This document shows, piece after piece, positions 6,310-10,246 of a stretch of 10,246 bases of DNA. Position numbers and translations under genes: made by a program. This DNA is from Candidatus Kaiserbacteria bacterium. Lineage in GTDB: Bacteria > Patescibacteriota > Minisyncoccia > Phycocordibacterales > Phycocordibacteraceae. The stretch covers positions 1-10,246 of the forward strand of contig JAHFMQ010000028.1 of NCBI GenBank assembly GCA_023267775.1. Reading direction: 5' to 3'. The notes under the pieces were generated by a model that searched no databases, was not told the origin of the DNA, and saw nothing but the letters and a program-made list of their open reading frames with translations. The number at the start of each line of letters is the position of its first letter. The first letter of the stretch is position 1.

Positions 6310-6840
6310 TTATACGGCCTTCTTACCTTGCTTGCGACGTACGACCTCGTTTTCGTAGCGGATACCTTTCCCAAGATACGGCTCCGGTGGTTTGATGCGT
6401 CGAATATCTGCAGCGAATTGTCCGACCGACTCTTTATTTACGCCTTCGAGTTTAATAAGGTTTTTTTCAACTGTTGCCGTAATATCCTCCGGTATAGGAA
6501 GCGAAACGGTATGCGAGAAACCGACCGTGAGAACAATATTTTTCCCTTTCACTTCAACGCGGTAGCCGACGCCTTCGAGAATAAGTTTCTTTGCATACTT
6601 TTCTTCAACACCTGCGGCCATATTCTTCAAATGTGAAGCGTAGGTACCAAGGAGCATGTGGCTCAAGCGGGAACGATCTTTTGTCGTAATTGAAACCTCC
6701 TTCCCATTGACTGCGATATCAATCGTAGGATGGATGCGCTTCGTAAGCGTACCCTTCGATCCTTTGACTGTAAGCATGCCGTTTGCTACCGATACATCGG
6801 CCTTTCCTACTGAAATAGATTTTTTTGCGAGTCGGCTCAT
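6310..6840 (-). CDS. rplF: Large-subunit ribosomal protein uL6
   Basis: Binds 23S rRNA near the sarcin-ricin loop and the factor-binding site. The 176-aa protein has the duplicated L6 fold. The N-terminal repeat carries VSVANGMLTVKGSKGTLT. The second repeat carries LEGVGYRVEVKGKNIVLTVG and ends with the diagnostic RRIKPPEPYLGKGIRYENEV stretch, which marks the rRNA-binding face. Normal length. Its ATG lies 3 nt after the rpsH stop (TAATTTATG). Confidence 0.97.
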   Translation of the reverse strand: MSRLAKKSISVGKADVSVANGMLTVKGSKGTLTKRIHPTIDIAVNGKEVSITTKDRSRLSHMLLGTYASHLKNMAAGVEEKYAKKLILEGVGYRVEVKGKNIVLTVGFSHTVSLPIPEDITATVEKNLIKLEGVNKESVGQFAADIRRIKPPEPYLGKGIRYENEVVRRKQGKKAV

Positions 6841-6843
6841 AAA

Positions 6844-7248
6844 TTACCAAATTTCGAAAAGCTCTTCTCCGCCATGCCGATTCTTGCGAGCCTCCGCATC
6901 AGAAATAATTCCTACCGAAGAAGAGATGAGGCGTGCGCCAGTGCCGCCCTTCACCTTATGTGCTCCGGTGTGCGGAGCGTAGAGTCGGCGACCGGGCTTG
7001 GAGATACGCTTCACACCGCGAAGTCTCGCTTGATCATGTTCATCATAGGCAAGCGTGACGACTAGTGTCTTTTTGACCTCACTACCCTCTTTTGTTTTCA
7101 CTTCAACATGCGTGAGAAAACCAAGTTCCTTGAGCTTCTTCGCAATTGCAGCAAGATGCCCGGAGTACGCAACTGACACGTCACGCGCGCCGATAAGAGC
7201 AGCGTTCTGCAAACGAATTATGAAATCGCCGACGCGGTCAGTTACCAT
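6844..7248 (-). CDS. rpsH: Small-subunit ribosomal protein uS8
   Basis: Binds helix 21 of 16S rRNA early in 30S assembly and, in E. coli, represses the spc operon by binding its mRNA. The 134-aa product opens with VTDRVGDFIIRLQNA, has SKPGRRLYAPH in the middle and ends with ISDAEARKNRHGGE followed by LFEIW, all expected for S8. The ATG lies inside the right-hand (minus-strand downstream) copy of a 9-bp direct repeat. The sequence directly upstream is the 185-nt insert rather than rpsN, so its original translational coupling to rpsN has been interrupted or replaced. Confidence 0.97.
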   Translation of the reverse strand: MVTDRVGDFIIRLQNAALIGARDVSVAYSGHLAAIAKKLKELGFLTHVEVKTKEGSEVKKTLVVTLAYDEHDQARLRGVKRISKPGRRLYAPHTGAHKVKGGTGARLISSSVGIISDAEARKNRHGGEELFEIW

Positions 7249-7442
7249 GATGTTAGATTTACTTGCGAGTAAAGCGAACTAGAAAATCTTACATCCAGCA
7301 CCAGTTTCTGAGAATAGGGTAACGCTACACCGTGCAGGGCGTTTTTAGAAAAAAGTTCGTTAGTGATAGTCGTTTTCATAGTTGGAAACTGGTGCTGGGT
7401 GAGCAAAACATAGTCGCTTTGCTTCTTGTTTTGCTTCACCAT
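7242..7442 (-). CDS. 66-codon frame bridging rpsN and rpsH, doubtful gene
   Basis: An open frame spans the whole insert. Its ATG overlaps the rpsN stop by 7 nt (ATGGTGA) and its stop overlaps the rpsH start by 7 nt (ATGGTAA). The predicted product starts MVKQNKKQSDYVLL and ends VNLTSW. No family is recognised, there is no hydrophobic or repetitive pattern, and the underlying DNA is filled with inverted repeats that explain much of its sequence. The two overlaps follow directly from the 9-bp duplication, so they are not independent evidence for a gene. It may still be translated, because its start is the ancestral rpsH start context. Confidence 0.25.
   Translation of the reverse strand: MVKQNKKQSDYVLLTQHQFPTMKTTITNELFSKNALHGVALPYSQKLVLDVRFSSSLYSQVNLTSW
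7244..7252. repeat. 9-bp direct repeat, copy at the rpsH start
   Basis: ACCATGATG on the plus strand (CATCATGGT on the coding strand), identical to 7438-7446. The bases just outside the nonamer differ on both sides, so the match is exactly 9 bp. It contains the rpsH start codon. It is interpreted as one half of a target-site duplication around the 7253-7437 insert. Confidence 0.8.
7253..7437. mobile_element. 185-nt hairpin-rich insert splitting the rpsN-rpsH junction (MITE-like)
   Basis: The segment lies between two identical 9-bp repeats and is packed with inverted repeats. There is a 6-bp hairpin at 7258-7263/7268-7273. A central stem pairs 7295-7308 with 7385-7398 (14 bp perfect, 17 bp with a G-T pair). 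A 9-bp hairpin pairs 7402-7410 with 7427-7435. A further pairing, AAAGCGA/TCGCTTT, links 7271-7277 with 7414-7420. Removing the insert plus one repeat restores an rpsN stop overlapping the rpsH start (ATGGTAA), the compact junction expected in such operons. No transposase frame and no clear terminal inverted repeats at the very ends are seen, so a non-autonomous element is inferred. A native r-protein-binding mRNA structure is the main alternative. Confidence 0.6.
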
Positions 7443-7705
7443 GATGCTTTCTTTACGCCAGGGATTTTCCCTTCGCGCGCGAGCTCGCGGAACTGGATGC
7501 GGGAGAGACCAAACGTCCGCATATAGCCGCGAGAGCGACCACTGATCGCACAGCGATTCTTCAACCGTACTGGGGATGAATTTCTCGGAAGTTTTTGTAG
7601 GGCTTCGGCATCACCAGCCAACTTAAAAGCAGCACGCTTCACTGCGTACTTCTTTACGAGTTTGAGCTTTTTAGCGTATCTCGCTAGCTGGGATCGTTTT
7701 GCCAT
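7436..7705 (-). CDS. rpsN: Small-subunit ribosomal protein uS14, long zinc-free type
   Basis: 30S head protein next to uS3 and uS10. The 89-aa product has the basic N-terminal half (RYAKKLKLVKKYAVKRAA) absent from the short zinc type. It has no CxxC pairs. The conserved core is RNSSPVRLKNRC, AISGRSRGYMRTFGLSR and FRELAREGKIPGVKKASW. Length and motifs fit the C-minus form. The terminal KASW is the normal family end, so the neighbouring insert has not truncated it; only the stop changed, to TGA. It starts 37 nt after rplE, behind a small hairpin. Confidence 0.96.
   Translation of the reverse strand: MAKRSQLARYAKKLKLVKKYAVKRAAFKLAGDAEALQKLPRNSSPVRLKNRCAISGRSRGYMRTFGLSRIQFRELAREGKIPGVKKASW
7438..7446. 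repeat. 9-bp direct repeat, copy at the rpsN stop
   Basis: Second copy of ACCATGATG. On the coding strand it supplies the last codons of rpsN (...TCA TGG TGA, giving the conserved Ser-Trp end). Together with 7244-7252 it brackets the insert. Confidence 0.8.
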
Positions 7706-7715
7706 AAAAAAATAA

Positions 7716-7727
7716 GCTCCGAGGAGC
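7716..7727 (-). promoter_or_regulatory. Small hairpin and T-run just before rpsN
   Basis: On the minus strand GCTCCTCGGAGC folds as a 4-5 bp hairpin, followed by TTATTTTTTT and then the rpsN ATG. The 3' arm contains GGAG 11 nt before the start codon, the nearest thing to a Shine-Dalgarno sequence in the operon, and the hairpin would mask it. The hairpin plus T-run could also act as a weak attenuator. The stem is short, so its effect is uncertain. Confidence 0.35.
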
Positions 7728-7742
7728 GTATGCCTCAGATTA

Positions 7743-8297
7743 TCAGCGTTTTACGCTCGAGTCAACGACGAGCGGCATACCGATGTGACGGAAGAAAGCC
7801 TCGGCCTCGGCCTTCCCTTTTGCGGTCGTAACGATGGTTATCGCAAACCCAAAAACGTCCTTCAAGTCTTCGTCACTGGTTTCCGGAAAGATCGTATTTT
7901 CCTTAATGCCAATCGTTAGATTGCCCATGTCGTCAATTGCTTTCGGGGAAAGTCCGCGGAAGTCGCGGGTGCGTGGAAGAGCGATATGGATGAGTTTATC
8001 GATGAAGTCGTACATGCGAGCTCCACGAAGCGTAATTTGGAAGCCAACCGTATCCCCTTCGCGGACTTTAAAGGACGCTATGGAAAGGCGAGCAGGACGT
8101 GCTGAAGGCTTTTGACCGGTGATTTTCTTGAGACGATCTTCAATAACTTCAAGTTGCTTTTTATCGCGTTTCTTTCCTACTCCGGAAGAAACGATAATTT
8201 TCTGGATGCGTGGGCCCTGCATCGGACTTGTGTAGCCAAACTTTTCCGCAAGAGCGGTATAAGCTGACTGCTGACGCTGTTTGGTGATGGAAGACAT
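7743..8297 (-). CDS. rplE: Large-subunit ribosomal protein uL5
   Basis: Binds 5S rRNA in the central protuberance and contacts P-site tRNA. The 184-aa product starts MSSITKQRQQ, one nucleotide after the rplX stop (TAATATG). It carries GPRIQKIIVSSGVG, KKITGQKPSARPARLSIASF, RGARMYDFIDKLI, RDFRGLSPKAID and the C-terminal TTAKGKAEAEAFFRHIGMP, all typical of L5. A longer in-frame start 159 nt upstream lies inside rplX and adds unrelated residues, so it is rejected. The stop codon is TGA. Confidence 0.96.
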   Translation of the reverse strand: MSSITKQRQQSAYTALAEKFGYTSPMQGPRIQKIIVSSGVGKKRDKKQLEVIEDRLKKITGQKPSARPARLSIASFKVREGDTVGFQITLRGARMYDFIDKLIHIALPRTRDFRGLSPKAIDDMGNLTIGIKENTIFPETSDEDLKDVFGFAITIVTTAKGKAEAEAFFRHIGMPLVVDSSVKR

Positions 8298-8298
8298 A

Positions 8299-8517
8299 TT
8301 ATTTTTCGATACGCTTAACATTTGATGCGTCAATCGGCCGGGAACGCTCGACGATGCGACCAATCTGCCCTGTTCGACCCTTAAGATGGCGCTTGAAAAG
8401 CGCAACCCCCTCAACGACGACCGATCCTTCGCGAGGAAGGGCGCGCACGACGACACCGGACTTTCCTTTGTCCTTTCCAGTTATCACTTTTACTTTGTCT
8501 CCTTTTTTTATATGCAT
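8299..8517 (-). CDS. rplX: Large-subunit ribosomal protein uL24, C-terminally short
   Basis: Assembly-initiator protein of the 50S subunit near the exit tunnel. The 72-aa product begins with the KOW motif region MHIKKGDKVKVITGKDKGKS, continues VVVEGVALFKRHLKG and ends SRPIDASNVKRIEK. Most bacterial L24 proteins have about 100 aa and carry roughly 30 more residues after the 'SNV' strand; these are missing here. The stop is followed at once by the rplE start, so this is a clean short form rather than a frameshift. The start was set at the canonical M-[HK]-IKKGD; a longer in-frame start lies within rplN. Confidence 0.94.
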   Translation of the reverse strand: MHIKKGDKVKVITGKDKGKSGVVVRALPREGSVVVEGVALFKRHLKGRTGQIGRIVERSRPIDASNVKRIEK

Positions 8518-8527
8518 ACCAAAATAA

Positions 8528-8905
8528 TTAGACGACTTCAGGCGCAAGCGACACGATTGAGTGCCAGCCCATCTCGGAAAGTTCGCGGGGCACCGGACCA
8601 AAGATGCGATTCCCTTTTGGCGCCATCTCCTTACCCTGCTTCTCAATAAGCACCACGGCGTTTTCATCAAAGCGAATATAGGAACCATCCTTGCGGGCGA
8701 ATTGCTTTAGCTGTCTGACCACAACTGCGCGGAACACATCCTTCTTCTTCACAGCCTTGCGCGGCTCGGCCGTCTGAATAGAAACGACGACAACATCCCC
8801 GATTTCGGCATAGCGACGCTTGCTGCCCCCGAGCACTTTGAAAATGCGGGCGACTTTACCGCCGGAATTATCTGCAACCATAACGATGGATCGTGGCTGT
8901 AACAT
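8528..8905 (-). CDS. rplN: Large-subunit ribosomal protein uL14
   Basis: Binds 23S rRNA at the subunit interface and is the docking site of the silencing factor RsfS. The 125-aa beta-barrel protein shows the full signature: MLQPRSIVMVADNSGGKVAR, then GDVVVVSIQTAEPRKAVKKK, VVRQLKQFARKDGSYIRFD and FGPVPRELSEMGWHSIVSLA. Length is near the usual 122 aa. It starts one nucleotide after rpsQ (TAATATG), the same junction as rplX/rplE, and ends 10 nt before rplX. Confidence 0.97.
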   Translation of the reverse strand: MLQPRSIVMVADNSGGKVARIFKVLGGSKRRYAEIGDVVVVSIQTAEPRKAVKKKDVFRAVVVRQLKQFARKDGSYIRFDENAVVLIEKQGKEMAPKGNRIFGPVPRELSEMGWHSIVSLAPEVV

Positions 8906-8906
8906 A

Positions 8907-9179
8907 TTAGTTTTCGGTTTCGGTCGATACGGTTTTCGTTGTATCGATCATAAAATGCTTCAATTTCGAAATCGGGCGCGTCGCCACAATCGTAACTTTA
9001 TCACCCACCTTCACGGTGTTACCCGGATCGTGCGCGAGATATTTCTTTGAACGAATGAAATACTTTTTGTATTTTGCATTCTTCACGTAACGATCGACCT
9101 TGACCGTGGCTGTATCTTTCATGGCCGTCTTTACGACGACTCCGACAAACGTTTGAGGACGAATAATTTTTTGTTCCAT
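8907..9179 (-). CDS. rpsQ: Small-subunit ribosomal protein uS17
   Basis: Primary 16S rRNA-binding protein with an OB fold in the 30S body. The 90-aa product reads MEQKIIRPQTFVGVVVKTAM, followed by the signature KYKKYFIRSKKYLAHDP and VGDKVTIVATRPISKLKHF. The start was chosen at the conserved beginning; upstream in-frame codons overlap rpmC. The C-terminal tail (TTKTVSTETEN) is unremarkable. It begins 7 nt after rpmC. Confidence 0.96.
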   Translation of the reverse strand: MEQKIIRPQTFVGVVVKTAMKDTATVKVDRYVKNAKYKKYFIRSKKYLAHDPGNTVKVGDKVTIVATRPISKLKHFMIDTTKTVSTETEN

Positions 9180-9186
9180 ATAAAAT

Positions 9187-9384
9187 TTAGGCGACGCGCA
9201 CACGAGCATGCTGCTCAGTGAGCATTCGTGCAATTTTCGTTCGAAGCTTCTTCGGGGCGTTCGAATCCTTTGCACGTGCGCCAGCGGCGGAAAAGCGTTC
9301 AATGCGAAGTTCTGCACGCGTGTCAGCAATGAGCTTTACGAGCTCAGTATCTGTCTTGGTCTTCATGTTGTCTTTTTTTGTCAT
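9187..9384 (-). CDS. rpmC: Large-subunit ribosomal protein uL29
   Basis: A small two-helix protein at the polypeptide exit tunnel that helps dock trigger factor and SRP. The 65-aa product has the expected pattern: an N-terminal helix TDTELVKLIADTRAELRIERFSA (split by the family's LRxE..R motif), then APKKLRTKIARMLTEQHAR. An internal Met seven codons in (9366) is an equally plausible start (MKTKTDTELVKL); neither has a Shine-Dalgarno sequence. Its position between L16 and S17 is canonical. Confidence 0.93.
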   Translation of the reverse strand: MTKKDNMKTKTDTELVKLIADTRAELRIERFSAAGARAKDSNAPKKLRTKIARMLTEQHARVRVA

Positions 9385-9403
9385 ACAAAGAGAGAAAAAG
9401 CAA

Positions 9404-9826
9404 TTAGCGGCGGGAAATGATGGAAGTCGTCACCGGCAACTTCATACCTGCCTGGCGCAAGTGCGCGCGCGCAACGTCCTCAGGAACACCATCAAGCTCA
9501 AACAGTACTCGACCTGGACGTACTTCAAAAACGTAATGCTTCGGATCGCCTTTACCGCTACCCATACCTACTTCCGCTGGCTTTGCAGTCACCGGTCGGT
9601 CAGGGAAAATGCGGATCCACATCTTGCCTGATTTTGATGTTGCACGAGCGAGAACCTTACGAGCTGACTCGATCTGATTGCTCGTAACGCGCGCATTCGA
9701 AAGCGCCTTGATGCCAATAGAACCAAAAGCAATGGTTGTCCCGCGAGTGTCAGGACGATTCAAACGCTTTGCGCTCTTGCGCTGCGTCTGCCATTTGCGG
9801 TGCTTAACTTTTTTAGGAAACATCAT
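9404..9826 (-). CDS. rplP: Large-subunit ribosomal protein uL16
   Basis: Sits near the peptidyl-transferase centre and A-site tRNA and is required late in 50S assembly. The 140-aa product begins MMFPKKVKHRKWQ and contains GTTIAFGSIGIKAL, RKVLARATSKSGKMWIRIFP, DRPVTAKPAEVGMGSGKG and PRGRVLFEL-like VRPGRVLFELDGV, all in the normal order. Two adjacent ATGs (9826 and 9823) are possible starts. It follows rpsC by 14 nt. Confidence 0.97.
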   Translation of the reverse strand: MMFPKKVKHRKWQTQRKSAKRLNRPDTRGTTIAFGSIGIKALSNARVTSNQIESARKVLARATSKSGKMWIRIFPDRPVTAKPAEVGMGSGKGDPKHYVFEVRPGRVLFELDGVPEDVARAHLRQAGMKLPVTTSIISRR

Positions 9827-9840
9827 AATAGTAGTACAAA

Positions 9841-10246
9841 TTAGCCGCGTGCCGGTGCCGTTTCCGTTAAGCGAACAGCCGCTTTCTTATCCTGGTACAC
9901 ATTGCCACGGTAAATCCAGACCTTGATACCGATCACACCGTACGGAAGATATGCTTGCTCGTGAGCAAAATCGATATCGGCGCGGAACGTCTGTAGAGGA
10001 ATACGACCTTTCTTCGCTTCCTCTTTGCGACTCATTTCAGCACCACCAAGTCGTCCGGAAAGCGCAATGCGCACACCTTCGACTTCGCGAATCGCAATAA
10101 CTTTTTCAACTGTTTGTTTAAGAACACGACGGAATGGCATACGCTTCTCAAGACCTTCGGCGACCATGTAGGTGACGACTGCTGCGTCCGTTTCTGGCTG
10201 ACGAATTTCGATAATATCAAACTTGACCTGCTTCCCTGCTGGAAGA
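9841..10246 (-). CDS. rpsC: Small-subunit ribosomal protein uS3, C-terminal part; 5' end lies outside the window
   Basis: 30S protein of the mRNA entry channel. The last 134 codons are visible and stay open to the window edge. The C-terminal S3 domain is recognised by EKRMPFRRVLKQTVEKV, ALSGRLGGAEMSRKE, RIPLQTFRADIDFAHEQA and YGVIGIKVWIYRG. The tail after this is short (ETAPARG). The N-terminal KH domain lies outside. It is the first gene of the visible operon; upstream S10-operon genes are expected off the right edge. Confidence 0.97.
   Translation of the reverse strand, partial: LPAGKQVKFDIIEIRQPETDAAVVTYMVAEGLEKRMPFRRVLKQTVEKVIAIREVEGVRIALSGRLGGAEMSRKEEAKKGRIPLQTFRADIDFAHEQAYLPYGVIGIKVWIYRGNVYQDKKAAVRLTETAPARG

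Noticed and set aside
7293..7400. CRISPR repeat or tRNA-like cloverleaf in the rpsN-rpsH insert
   Set aside because: There is no repeated spacer unit, no T-loop GTTCRAN motif and no CCA end; only inverted repeats are present.

Overview
The window is a bacterial ribosomal-protein and secretion operon read entirely on the minus strand, followed by a short non-coding block and one further minus-strand gene. In transcription order (right to left) it holds: rpsC (3' part), rplP, rpmC, rpsQ, rplN, rplX, rplE, rpsN, rpsH, rplF, rplR, rpsE, rplO, secY, adk, map, ndk, a probable small structured RNA gene with a strong terminator, and the 5' part of a beta-CASP metallo-beta-lactamase RNase. This is the classic S10/spc order.

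The organism looks like a member of the Patescibacteria/CPR, most likely Parcubacteria-like. This is inferred from three things: rpmD (uL30) is missing between rpsE and rplO, uL24 is only 72 aa, and the nucleoside diphosphate kinase is lengthened to 202 aa by insertions. UGA serves as a stop codon (rplE, rpsN) and Trp is TGG, so the UGA-glycine code of Gracilibacteria/Absconditabacteria does not apply. Almost no gene has a recognisable Shine-Dalgarno sequence. Genes abut or overlap (TAATATG, TAATG, ATGCTTAA), which points to translational coupling.

Region by region: 7436-10246 holds the S3 to S14 genes. At 7253-7437 the normally tight rpsN-rpsH junction is split by a 185-nt hairpin-rich segment flanked by an exact 9-bp direct repeat. 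One repeat copy carries the rpsN stop and the other carries the rpsH start, so both proteins stay intact. A 66-codon frame bridges the gap and overlaps both neighbours by 7 nt. From 7248 down to 1601 run S8, L6, L18, S5, L15, SecY, Adk, Map and Ndk. S5 has a long N-terminal extension that is acidic and then Arg/Gly-rich.

The 364-nt gap 1237-1600 is not empty. It holds a 141-nt foldable region closed by a 10-bp stem (1415-1555), directly followed by a perfect 15-bp terminator hairpin (1379-1413), and then a 105-nt element with 23-bp perfect inverted repeats (1262-1366) just upstream of the RNase gene.

The genes work together in ribosome assembly (r-proteins), membrane insertion and export of nascent proteins (SecY), N-terminal methionine removal (Map), nucleotide balance (Adk, Ndk) and probably RNA turnover (beta-CASP nuclease). 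The most novel items are the insertion-like element in the rpsN-rpsH junction, the unassigned small RNA candidate and the palindromic element ahead of the RNase gene.
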